A stretch of DNA of 64,000 nt from Alphaproteobacteria bacterium (lineage in GTDB: Bacteria; Pseudomonadota; Alphaproteobacteria; Rs-D84). Under the pieces are notes generated by a model that had not been told where the DNA came from, ran no database searches, and worked only from the letters and a program-made list of their open reading frames with translations. Each line of letters starts with the position of its first letter. Position 1 is the first letter of the stretch. The translations under genes were made by a program, and so were the position numbers. Below are positions 43,201 to 51,030 of the stretch, in pieces. The stretch spans positions 1-64,000 of the forward strand of contig JAFYXG010000010.1 of the NCBI GenBank assembly GCA_017546265.1, written 5' to 3'.

Positions 43201-43897
43201 CCAAATATCCACGTGCAAACGCATTATATGCAAACGTCATCAGCAAGTAATTAAAAGGCTTCATATATTCAAAATCCCATTTCCGCACATTATCTGCCGA
43301 GGGACTCCACTCATTAACATCATTACATTCACCAGTCACAGGGTCACAAGCCGGCCCGTATGGTAATTTTGCGAATGCCTCGTTTGATGTACCACCATTA
43401 TTATTTCCATCATTTGGATTATTACTGGGGCGATCACCACCAGATGCAGACGAATCGTTATCATTTCCCGGATCCAATACATCAGTTAACAAAAACAATC
43501 CACCTACGACAACGGCGGCCCCCGCCGCCGCTAATGTCATACCTTGGGCGGACGACAGTCCACTGAACAATCCACCGGTATCGGTTTTCGGTTTATTTCG
43601 CTGTTTATATTGCTTAATTTGTTTATCACATTTAGACGCATCCGCCCCATACATCTGCAGTATTTGTGCGGCCCGCACATCATTATTCATCAGTGCCGTA
43701 CACACAATCGACACACCTGTTGAATCAACAAAATTTACATCGGCCCCATTATTAACCAGTGCCTGCACCTGTTGAATATCTGCACTTTTGGCTGCCGCCA
43801 ACAATTGTGCCGCCAACATAAAATCACTGCTGGCTGCGAACGAAGCAACCGGTGCCATAAACAATGCAAAGACCAAAATTCTTATAAATTTCATCAT
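40247..43897 (-). CDS. Ankyrin-subtilase autotransporter with a degenerate protease domain (1216 aa)
   Basis: Signal peptide 1-21, then an ankyrin-like helical pair (about 26-90; NNGADVNFVDSTG), a hydrophobic segment (about 119-138), and an acidic Asn/Gly linker. Next is an S8-like domain: GHGT near residue 347, the family strand AYGFVPNGTLAVYR near 385, and a Ser-box-like APGVNAESAVAAMAGG near 709. The usual Asp motif looks replaced (AMITQNGVN where AVIDTGV is normal), so catalysis may be lost or altered. The last 270 residues alternate aromatic strands and end in a hydrophobic strand, as in autotransporter barrels. So the passenger is likely shown on the cell surface. An ankyrin part before a membrane-like segment is unusual in such proteins. 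First of two ATGs (43897) used, GAGAG upstream. Confidence 0.75.
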   Translation of the reverse strand: MMKFIRILVFALFMAPVASFAASSDFMLAAQLLAAAKSADIQQVQALVNNGADVNFVDSTGVSIVCTALMNNDVRAAQILQMYGADASKCDKQIKQYKQRNKPKTDTGGLFSGLSSAQGMTLAAAGAAVVVGGLFLLTDVLDPGNDNDSSASGGDRPSNNPNDGNNNGGTSNEAFAKLPYGPACDPVTGECNDVNEWSPSADNVRKWDFEYMKPFNYLLMTFAYNAFARGYLGLDTIRISTDKTPFDLGDLPWVGDVPGGGKPAAVAMITQNGVNAMGSLADGYLTWVDETQIKNIQSVCAQFGSASSNCQDALANATKISRKFINRTNMTDLNDTTEDAGFDFSGHGTVFGDAGELETLDGKIIAGWEAGGRETGDAYGFVPNGTLAVYRTGGGLAKNQTVGTVTNATDAKTWTNDDTITVNGGEYKITLGAGQDTFMAVNVADESDVLSGTCNENALRFELEGIQYEAYFAGEVNSLKQIDVMNYSAMLNAAQKKVNGEPVVGVIANIAQNSASTDASYVDINAVANLVGAAATDAGKKTVFAGVIDTYYNLDTSDDASVDKPGDVAKALFEWVGNNQDQIIVNSTGAYEVGIGAGLSSATLDATFENFAPVLYPNLKHLFASVVAVQTAKGTSGVDSISSYTGPSSTTGKIRLSQWQTGLNDNGTPEDNTDDYYEHLYSARKCGSAGLAVNGVDPWCFAAPGVNAESAVAAMAGGIASVQSAFSYLTNQDVFALLALTADGVYLGTNPNTARPWDSDAELVAYLQERYTLPADSKFTNDAEYLEAFKDVFGYGLINIERATRPGATIYFYNGSNIVSGDGNAYWRAATNTIFRPSSVLNMRGATISVPVYDVLTSADGEIALPRIWENTVQLGTSDERGLYMGDVLGDFVTKKDTANRTRVGNVGLQMEFSQRAYVDNMNGLDSLRMDFDNGNWNFAASYQHHLTDGMSRFDGTAHPILGLVSNAIVSDVAYRSGNWTMGGRMFSGAITDEGLLENDPTISAQYMPATLGLMRGGQSHIGWENQRFSIATAFGVANETDTLLGAQSGGLFDMGNGNTLYMDSIARYRVSDSVKLMARATFVRTMADVSGQFIIGASDIESNAFAFGANVGNLEFAVAQPLAITNGALQYARADYDVVKLGEGKYDIVMHDAGIQNIDLRADKRELRFSGTYRHNIDVFTDAAFGFIYRVNPNHTDEFGNESIFMLKLTHALGI

Positions 43898-43961
43898 AAA
43901 TTCTCTCTGTTCACAAGAACGATAGCACAAAAATAAATTCCCTGTCCAGCCAAAAAAGCAT

Positions 43962-43989
43962 AAAAAAACAGGACCACATTACGTGGTCC
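43962..43989 (-). terminator. Terminator of the Pro-rich periplasm-spanning protein gene
   Basis: Minus strand GGACCAC, GTAAT, GTGGTCC, then TG and a T-run. Confidence 0.8.
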
Positions 43990-44012
43990 CATTACCCATA
44001 TTGAACAAGAAA

Positions 44013-44723
44013 TTATTTTACACGATAAACACGTTTTACACGAACAAAGCCATAAGCTGCTTTGGCCTGTTCCATCTGACGTACAGTATCTGCGATAACA
44101 TTATTATTTATAATAACATTGTTGTTATTACCAACGACAATATTACCGTTATTCACAGATCCATTTTTCAAAACGATTTCTGTACTCTGGCATGGTTTAT
44201 CACCGACAACAATATTGCCCGAGTTCTGAGAATTATCCAATTCAATGTTAACGTTTTTTTGCACCGATTGCTTATCATTATGCACAACAACATAGACAGT
44301 ATCTTTGGGTTGTGGTTTTGCCACTGGCTTTGGCTGCTGTGGTTTTGGTTGTGGTTTTGGTTGTGGTTTTGGCTTTGCTGATGTCGTTTTTTTCTTAGAA
44401 TTACGACAATCATTTAATTTGCCATTTACAACATTCAAAGAATCATTCAGCACAACAATAGAATCACGTTGCATTTTAATTGTATCCGCCTTGGCCTGAT
44501 TATCTGCCAGCAAGTATTTATTTACATCATTAACATTTGCTATACGCATTTCGGCAGAATCCAAAGCTGCCCTTGTCCGATTCAAGGTATTTTCCACCCC
44601 TTGTTTTTTCACCTGTTCATCATTTTTTTGGCTGCACTGTGAAACCCCGAACACAGCCAACAAGACCGCCGCCACACCAGCAGTCGTATGAATAATCCAC
44701 CATTTTCTAGTACCTGTTGCCAT
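44013..44723 (-). CDS. Inner-membrane protein with coiled coil and Pro-Lys linker (236 aa)
   Basis: One N-terminal membrane segment (residues about 10-30) followed by a coiled coil (45-105), then a KPQPKPQPKPQQPKP linker like that of TonB, and a C-terminal domain with Asn-rich GNNNNVIINNN strand repeats. The linker could cross the periplasm. No TonB C-terminal motif is visible, so an outer-envelope contact role is only suggested. AAAGGA before the ATG. Stands between the autotransporter and a divergent Cys-rich cluster. Confidence 0.65.
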   Translation of the reverse strand: MATGTRKWWIIHTTAGVAAVLLAVFGVSQCSQKNDEQVKKQGVENTLNRTRAALDSAEMRIANVNDVNKYLLADNQAKADTIKMQRDSIVVLNDSLNVVNGKLNDCRNSKKKTTSAKPKPQPKPQPKPQQPKPVAKPQPKDTVYVVVHNDKQSVQKNVNIELDNSQNSGNIVVGDKPCQSTEIVLKNGSVNNGNIVVGNNNNVIINNNVIADTVRQMEQAKAAYGFVRVKRVYRVK

Positions 44724-44807
44724 TTCAAATCCTTTTACTTAAATTACTCTGCCAGCAGCATAGACAAACCATACCGTTTTGTCAATACTTTTGTTTGGTT
44801 TTTCTCT

Positions 44808-44836
44808 TTGCACAGATTATTGTTTTTTGATATAAT
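44808..44836 (+). promoter_or_regulatory. Promoter of the 44855-50810 envelope operon
   Basis: TTGCAC, 17 bases, TATAAT with TGA before it. The three genes after it are closely spaced and end at one terminator. Confidence 0.75.
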
Positions 44837-44854
44837 AAGCTCAATAGAGAGAAT

Positions 44855-45718
44855 ATGAAAAAGAACTTAATATTTTTAGTACCTGCCCTGATGATATCTG
44901 GTGGCGTTCACGCGGCCGACAGTTGCTCACGTGCGAACTTAACGCGTTGTTTGGATTCAGTATGTGCGATAAACGTATCATCGAATCCATCTGCCCGTTG
45001 TCAGTACTGTGGCACATCTGGTGCTGGGACACCGCCACGGAACGCAATGCGTTCTGTATCGGTTGGCACATCTGCCAAATACAACATATCGGACAAAGAA
45101 TTGAAATCCGCTCCATCTGACCCTGGTCAGCGTTATGCCTGGGCGGCCAAACAGTGCATTAAAAAGGTATCAGGTTGCACGGCCGATGACGTATCTGAAA
45201 CATACGACAGTTTAATTGAACAGTCCTGTCGTGCGGCGGGCGTATCCGCAGAATTAAACAAGACATTGGAATCGGTTGCAAAAACCAAGTCATTATCTGC
45301 ATGTTCTGCATCTGTTCGTTCATGTTTGATTTCTGAAAAATATTGCATGGCGGATTTTCGCAACTGCGAATCGGATGCGGACTTTGACAAATTTTTCTCG
45401 TCATGTGGGGTTGATGCAACGGGTTGTGACGATTACCTGGCACAAATCAGAACCGATTTGATTACGGACCGCGACAACGCGATAAAGAATGCGGACGCCA
45501 TATTGGCCAAGATTGTAGATGCCTATACCGCCGCCCGCGACAAAAAGATATCAACAATCAAAACCGGCTGTGCCGACAACGAACAACGCGATGCCTGTGT
45601 TGAACGGGTCTGTACAACTAACATGCGAAATGGTTGTGGTGTTGGTAACGAATCGGAAAAATCGATGGCAATTCAACTGTGCAAGTATTACGAGATTGCC
45701 TGTTCAACGATTGACTAA
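44855..45718 (+). CDS. Exported Cys-rich protein, 287 aa
   Basis: Signal peptide 1-20. The mature start has CSRANLTRCLDSVC, close to but not equal to the family Cys spacing, then CQYC. More paired Cys follow in helical sequence (ACSASVRSC, YCMADFRNC), ending with a CVERVC and CKYYEIAC. AGAGAG precedes the ATG. First gene of a three-gene unit. Likely shares the disulfide-laced helical build of its neighbours; function unknown. Confidence 0.7.
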   Translation: MKKNLIFLVPALMISGGVHAADSCSRANLTRCLDSVCAINVSSNPSARCQYCGTSGAGTPPRNAMRSVSVGTSAKYNISDKELKSAPSDPGQRYAWAAKQCIKKVSGCTADDVSETYDSLIEQSCRAAGVSAELNKTLESVAKTKSLSACSASVRSCLISEKYCMADFRNCESDADFDKFFSSCGVDATGCDDYLAQIRTDLITDRDNAIKNADAILAKIVDAYTAARDKKISTIKTGCADNEQRDACVERVCTTNMRNGCGVGNESEKSMAIQLCKYYEIACSTID

Positions 45719-45737
45719 AACATTGGGGTAAACGGTC

Positions 45738-47246
45738 ATGAAGAAAACAGAAAAAATCATATCAGCATCTTTAATAACTGCTATTTGCGGTTTTTTCTGC
45801 ATATCTGATGCCAATTCTGCGGCAGTCACCGCACGAAACCAACGCAAGACATCTGCGGCATCACGCATGCCAACCATGGCGATGCGAACGAACGCCCAAA
45901 CAACTACATCTGACGGCACAGAAACATCTGAAACGACCGAAACATCCGAATCGATTGAAACAACTGAAACCCCAGACATCATTATCACAGACAAAACATC
46001 TGAATTTGATGAAATATTGGGTACATCAGTATCCTCGACTGTTGACGTTGGTTCTAACACATTGGCTGAACAAATCCGTGCCCAGCGTGCGGCACTGGAC
46101 GCACTGGACGCAACAACCGCCACGACCCAGCAAATGCAGTCTGCCCTGTCCACTGGTCAAAACGCATGCGATGCAAACCTGCGTGCATGCATGGCGGAAA
46201 AATGTGGTTCAGATTTTACCAAGTGTGCGGGCGACACAGACACATTGTTTGGGACAAAACTGGATGCATGCCGCCGCGACCTGCCCTGTTCTGGCGAAGA
46301 ATACCAGCTATTCACCACTCAGATTAAGGCCGACCGTGATTTGAATGCGAAATTATCGCTGTACAACAAAACAATCGATTGTGGCAATCGCTATAACGAC
46401 TGTATCATTGGCGAATGTGGCATATATTTTGACAAATGTTTGGGCAAGGCTGCAGGCGACAACGCGATAAAGAAATGTGAAAAGATTGCAAAATCATGCA
46501 CCGAAATGGACAGCGGCCTGGCATCCAGAACAATGAGTGTTTTTGGCACACTGCGTGTTGATGCGGAAAAACAGGTTGCCCGTGACGAAGAACGCCTTTA
46601 TGAACTGCGTGACATGATGCGCGACACCTGTAGTCGGATTGGTGCGATGTTTGACGAACGCACACTGGATTGCGTATACACTGTCAATTTCTATGCAGGG
46701 GACGATAACACGCTGTACGCATCTAAAAAGGCCTATGCCGGTTCCACATTCAGTTGCGACCAGAATTGGTTTGGCGTTGACATTACCACATTCAAAGAAA
46801 ATGCATTTCGTTTAACACGCGAACAGAAATCTGCGACATCTGCCCTGTTGGGTTCTGGGGTTGGCATGGCCGCGGGTGCGATAACATCTGGTGCGATTGA
46901 CCGTGCGGTTGACCGTCATCGTGCTGAAAAGGCCGAAGAACAGGCCCGCACCGAACACGAAGAATTATATGGCACCGACACAACCGAATCAGATGCCAAA
47001 TCGAATAAAAGCGAGAAAAAGGCAGAACAATCCGCCACCATGCAACAACAGCAAAGGCAAAAGCTGGAACAGGATGCAAAATCCACCAGTCAAAAATCAC
47101 TTGATGAAACAATAAAAAAGAATGCATTGGCAAACCAACCAAAATCATTGGACGACACAACACTACCAAGCCAACGCAATTCTGCGGGTTCCTCGGGCAG
47201 TTCAACCGGCAGTTCATCGGCTGGTTCATCAGGCAGCAACAAATAA
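45738..47246 (+). CDS. Exported Cys-rich protein with glycine-zipper hairpin, 502 aa
   Basis: Signal peptide, then a Thr/Glu-rich stalk (TETSETTETSE-type, about 55-80). The Cys core has C-x6-C-x4-C (ACDANLRACMAEKC) and DCGNRYNDCIIGEC. A strand block GSTFSCDQNWFG precedes a Gly/Ala-rich hydrophobic stretch (LLGSGVGMAAGAITSGAI), as in the protein at 53997 (GETFSCDKDLFG plus a glycine-zipper), so the two are homologous here. The C-terminus is a charged coil and a Gly/Ser tail. Gene gap to the previous is 19 bases. Confidence 0.7.
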   Translation: MKKTEKIISASLITAICGFFCISDANSAAVTARNQRKTSAASRMPTMAMRTNAQTTTSDGTETSETTETSESIETTETPDIIITDKTSEFDEILGTSVSSTVDVGSNTLAEQIRAQRAALDALDATTATTQQMQSALSTGQNACDANLRACMAEKCGSDFTKCAGDTDTLFGTKLDACRRDLPCSGEEYQLFTTQIKADRDLNAKLSLYNKTIDCGNRYNDCIIGECGIYFDKCLGKAAGDNAIKKCEKIAKSCTEMDSGLASRTMSVFGTLRVDAEKQVARDEERLYELRDMMRDTCSRIGAMFDERTLDCVYTVNFYAGDDNTLYASKKAYAGSTFSCDQNWFGVDITTFKENAFRLTREQKSATSALLGSGVGMAAGAITSGAIDRAVDRHRAEKAEEQARTEHEELYGTDTTESDAKSNKSEKKAEQSATMQQQQRQKLEQDAKSTSQKSLDETIKKNALANQPKSLDDTTLPSQRNSAGSSGSSTGSSSAGSSGSNK

Positions 47247-47264
47247 AACAAAACTGATTAAGAC

Positions 47265-50200
47265 ATGAAAAAACTAATTACAATCTTTGCAATATTAACA
47301 ACATTTACCCTGCCGACTATGGCAGCATCTAGCACATGCGAAATAAAAGCCCGCAGTCAAGCGTCTAGCAAGCGGAATTTTGATTATGACAACGAAATTC
47401 CTCAAAAATATAAAGATAGAATATCCTCAATTATCAATTCACCTGTCACCACAGACATTCAGGGCCAATGTAGCCACACAGGAATATTCAATTGCCACCC
47501 AGGCGACATATACAAAGAATGTTGCCCATGTGCGGATTTTCTTGCAGAACAACAAGTTAAAGAAGAATATGTAAACGATTTTGTCAAAGAACAATGTTCT
47601 GAATCAAACAACACAAACACAAAATCTTCAACCATCACCGTCACTGGCACAGTTCTAGATGACACAAACCAACCGGCACTGGGTGCCGTCGTATGTTCCG
47701 CAGGTCAACAAGTGCAAGGAAAATGTCAAGAAGTAAATTCAGATGATGGCAGTTTTTCTTTATCCAACATTTCCAAAAACTCAAACATCACCATACAACT
47801 ATTGGGCTATACAACAAAAAACCTGCCCGCCAACGAAAATATGGGCACAATTGTACTACAATCAGACGCAACAATATTAGATGCTGTGACAGTAACAGCA
47901 AATCCATGTGACAATAAAAAACCATCAGAACAAAATGCCACAGCATTACAATGGAACAAAGATTTAAACAAATGCGTTCCAACCAAATGCATTGAACCAC
48001 GATACAAACTGGAAAACAACATCTGTGTTGACCAGGTTGGCAAACAGTGTTCAGACGACATAATCATCAGTGGCTCATACAAAATGTCGGGTAACGACCT
48101 GATTTGTGCCGCCAAAACATGTAAATGCGGATACGTAAAACAGGGCGATGAATGTAAGCCATGGGATTCAAACGAATGCACAAACAAACCAAAACATGCA
48201 ACCCAGGTATACAGAACCTGTGACTGGGACGACACCGAAATATGCGAGGTTATGGCATGTTCCAACGGCTATGAACCCAACGCCGATGGAGATGCATGCG
48301 AAGAAATCCCCACCAAATGCAATGAAACAGATGCAGAAAACCTGAAAAAAATCGGTGCCAGCAAGACGGGCCTGGACAACAAAACACGCAAATGCATCGC
48401 TTTATCATGCAAATGCGGTTACGAACTGGAAAATGGTGCATGCACCCCATGGCCCCAGGACAGCAAAACCAAAGAATACAGCAAACCATGTACAAAAGAC
48501 ACAAAACCATCACTGCCCGAAAACGCAAAGTCCGGCACCATACAGTGTAAAAACGACCGTGCATACTGCAAAATTTCTGAATGTATCAGTGCAGACTATA
48601 AACTGGACGAAAACAAGAACAAATGCGACAGTTTGAATCGCGAGTCCTGCACCCCAACGGTCGAAAATGCGACTGGCGGCAAATACAAAAATGTTAATGG
48701 TAAACTAACCTGTGTTATCACCGATTGTTCGGACGGTTTTAATCCAAACAAAGACGGCACAAAGTGCGTTCCCGAATGCGAATGTGGCACAGAATATGAC
48801 GAAAAAACAAATAAATGTGTCAAATGGAGAGACACCACATGCAACGACACACAAAAGCCAAAACTGCCGTCAAATGCCGCCACTGGCACCAAGAAATGCG
48901 ACAATAAAAACAAAGCATATTGCGAGGTTACCACCTGCAACGATGGCTATCGTGTCAGCGATGATACAAAATCCTGCACCAGCACACGTGGTGACGCATG
49001 TGATGCAGACGCAAAAAAAATTGACAATAACGCAACGGCCGGCAAAATCAAAAAAGTTGGCGATAAAATGACATGCATCATCACCGCATGTGCAAACGGC
49101 TATGATGTCAACAAAGACGGCACGAAATGTGTTGCAAAAAATGTATTAAGCAAAGAAGACTCGCAAAAAAGAATAGATGAATTATCCGAAAACGCAGAAA
49201 AAATGCGTCAAAAAGAACAATCCACCGAAAACAAATTATTGGGTGCCGCGGGTATCGGTGCCGTTGGCATTGGTGGCATGCAGTTGGCATCTGCCGCATC
49301 TGAACAGGCCGCAGACGCCGATGCCGAGGCCGCCATGCGTGCCTATCTTGCGACATTCCACTGCAACTATGGCGGCGGCAAAAATATTGCTGGTGGTGAA
49401 CGTGACGTTGAATTACCTGGTGGCAACGAACTGATTGGTCTGTATGGGGAATACGTAAACCTGGCCAACGACCTGAAAATCCGCAAAGCGGCCCTGGGGA
49501 TGCGTCCTGGCATAGAATCAGAATCCATATTGGACTCTGCCACATCTGGTCTGTATGACGACATAGCCATTGGCAAAACATCTGGTGCGTACACATCATT
49601 GGCCCGTGCGTTAATGGATCCAAACGGTGCCGATGCGGCCGCATGGGCGGCACAAAAGGCCGACACCGCCCAGAAACTAAAGACCGGTGCCATGACGGCT
49701 GGTATTGGTGCGGTTGCAACCCTGGCGGGTAATTTGGCATTAAATTCTGGCGATACCAAACGTGAAAAATCCGCCGAAATCAACGCAAAATTTGATTCCC
49801 AACGGGTTCCATATGACAGTTTAAAGAAACTAGAAGACGACATCAAAAAATTACCTCCGCAAAAAGAGGCTTGCCCATCTGGCACAACCGGTTCAGCAAG
49901 CCCCAATTGCACATGCAATGACAAAAGCAAATATTTTGATCCAAATTCCGGCATATGCCAATCATGTCCAGATTCAACAAATCAAACAGTGGTTAAGAAT
50001 GAATGCATATGCACCCAAAATAACAAAACGTTGTGGGACTATAAAGCACAGACTTGTATTGCCGCCCAAGAAGGTTGCACACCAGAATGCGATGAAAAGT
50101 CAAACGATCATTTAGTGGTCAAGCAAAACTGTTCCTGTGACTGCCTGCATGGCTATACATATAACCAGACAAAAAAAACATGTGAATGTACCGGACAAAA

Positions 50201-50810
50201 TAAACAGATTAACGAAAAAGATGAATGTATAACTATTGAAAACAACACCATTACAAAAACAATTGAAAAGGTAAAAGAAGTTGTACAAAACGTTACAACA
50301 AACACCACAACAGAAACAAAAACGGTCCAGCTGCCCGCATCATCACTGTTTAAAATCGGAAAACACGAGGTAAATAACGAGGCAAAGAAAGTATTAAATG
50401 ATTTTATTGCGGACTTGAATGCAAAAAACAGTAAAAACTGCCTAATTCAGATATATGGTTATACCGATCCAATCGGCACCTCTACAAATAACCAAGAATT
50501 ATCTGCGAAACGTGCAGCAGCAGTCGCACAAATATTTACCGACAATAAAAGCACATATCCCGACCTATTCAAAGACATCCAACATAGCGGCAAAGGGGAA
50601 ACAAACTGCACTTGCGGATTGTGGACGATTGAAGCAGCCCAAGGAAAAACAAGGAACTATGACGATCCGGATTACGCAGCATGTAAACACAAAGTTGACG
50701 ACACAACTCTTACCGGGAATGCCAGATTTGCACCATGTCGGCGTGTTGAAATTTCAGCAGTTTGTGACCAAACAACCACTAAAACCACGACCAATGTCAG
50801 TTCTAAATAA
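47265..50810 (+). CDS. OmpA-domain protein with carboxypeptidase-regulatory-like fold and EGF-like Cys repeats (1181 aa)
   Basis: Signal peptide 1-20. A CarboxypepD_reg-like domain lies at about 125-205 (TVTGTVLDDTNQPALGAVV, then SDDGSFSLSNI). Residues about 205-625 hold repeats of the type C-K-C-G-Y-x-x-x-x-G-x-C (for example CKCGYELENGAC). A glycine-zipper region starts near 655 (LLGAAGIGAVGIGG), then an Ala-rich helical part, more Cys repeats (about 865-985) and a C-terminal OmpA-type domain from about 1025 with GYTDPIGTSTNNQELSAKRA and CRRVEIS. OmpA domains bind peptidoglycan, so this protein may anchor the whole Cys-rich assembly to the cell wall. Third gene of the operon; terminator follows. 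Confidence 0.8.
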   Translation: MKKLITIFAILTTFTLPTMAASSTCEIKARSQASSKRNFDYDNEIPQKYKDRISSIINSPVTTDIQGQCSHTGIFNCHPGDIYKECCPCADFLAEQQVKEEYVNDFVKEQCSESNNTNTKSSTITVTGTVLDDTNQPALGAVVCSAGQQVQGKCQEVNSDDGSFSLSNISKNSNITIQLLGYTTKNLPANENMGTIVLQSDATILDAVTVTANPCDNKKPSEQNATALQWNKDLNKCVPTKCIEPRYKLENNICVDQVGKQCSDDIIISGSYKMSGNDLICAAKTCKCGYVKQGDECKPWDSNECTNKPKHATQVYRTCDWDDTEICEVMACSNGYEPNADGDACEEIPTKCNETDAENLKKIGASKTGLDNKTRKCIALSCKCGYELENGACTPWPQDSKTKEYSKPCTKDTKPSLPENAKSGTIQCKNDRAYCKISECISADYKLDENKNKCDSLNRESCTPTVENATGGKYKNVNGKLTCVITDCSDGFNPNKDGTKCVPECECGTEYDEKTNKCVKWRDTTCNDTQKPKLPSNAATGTKKCDNKNKAYCEVTTCNDGYRVSDDTKSCTSTRGDACDADAKKIDNNATAGKIKKVGDKMTCIITACANGYDVNKDGTKCVAKNVLSKEDSQKRIDELSENAEKMRQKEQSTENKLLGAAGIGAVGIGGMQLASAASEQAADADAEAAMRAYLATFHCNYGGGKNIAGGERDVELPGGNELIGLYGEYVNLANDLKIRKAALGMRPGIESESILDSATSGLYDDIAIGKTSGAYTSLARALMDPNGADAAAWAAQKADTAQKLKTGAMTAGIGAVATLAGNLALNSGDTKREKSAEINAKFDSQRVPYDSLKKLEDDIKKLPPQKEACPSGTTGSASPNCTCNDKSKYFDPNSGICQSCPDSTNQTVVKNECICTQNNKTLWDYKAQTCIAAQEGCTPECDEKSNDHLVVKQNCSCDCLHGYTYNQTKKTCECTGQNKQINEKDECITIENNTITKTIEKVKEVVQNVTTNTTTETKTVQLPASSLFKIGKHEVNNEAKKVLNDFIADLNAKNSKNCLIQIYGYTDPIGTSTNNQELSAKRAAAVAQIFTDNKSTYPDLFKDIQHSGKGETNCTCGLWTIEAAQGKTRNYDDPDYAACKHKVDDTTLTGNARFAPCRRVEISAVCDQTTTKTTTNVSSK

Positions 50811-50828
50811 CACAAATTCCCAACCTTT

Positions 50829-50855
50829 GCCCCGCCAAATGGCGGGGATTTTTTA
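50829..50855 (+). terminator. Terminator of the envelope operon
   Basis: CCCCGCC, AAAT, GGCGGGG, A, T-run. Confidence 0.85.
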
Positions 50856-50889
50856 CCACAAAATCCCCTATCCTCTCCACCACCGCCCC

Positions 50890-51000
50890 GTCTCCCTCAC
50901 TCGTCATAACGGCATCGGGCCCCGCAAAAATTGAAAATTTTTGTGGGTGATACCAGGCCGGTATCCACTGTGTTCCTGATACCCCTTGCACCGGGAACAA
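50890..51000. repeat. Palindromic dispersed-type repeat
   Basis: No credible gene between 50811 and 51030. Read on the minus strand the stretch has TGGATACCGGCCTGGTATC (palindrome GATACC/GGTATC), a run of A/T with AAAATTTTCAATTTTTG, and ends ATGACGAGTGAGGG. This resembles the widespread 'TGGAT-ACC...ATGACG' intergenic palindromes of proteobacteria. Confidence 0.5.
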
Positions 51001-51028
51001 AAAAATCCCCCTCAAACAGGGGAATCAT
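50999..51028 (-). terminator. Terminator of the InlB/receptor-like gene
   Basis: Minus strand TTCCCCTG, TTTGA, GGGGGA, T-run. Confidence 0.7.
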
Positions 51029-51030
51029 TC

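Noticed and set aside
50803-51015. 70-aa minus-strand frame
   Set aside because: It covers a terminator and a palindromic repeat; such translations are typical of dispersed non-coding repeats.
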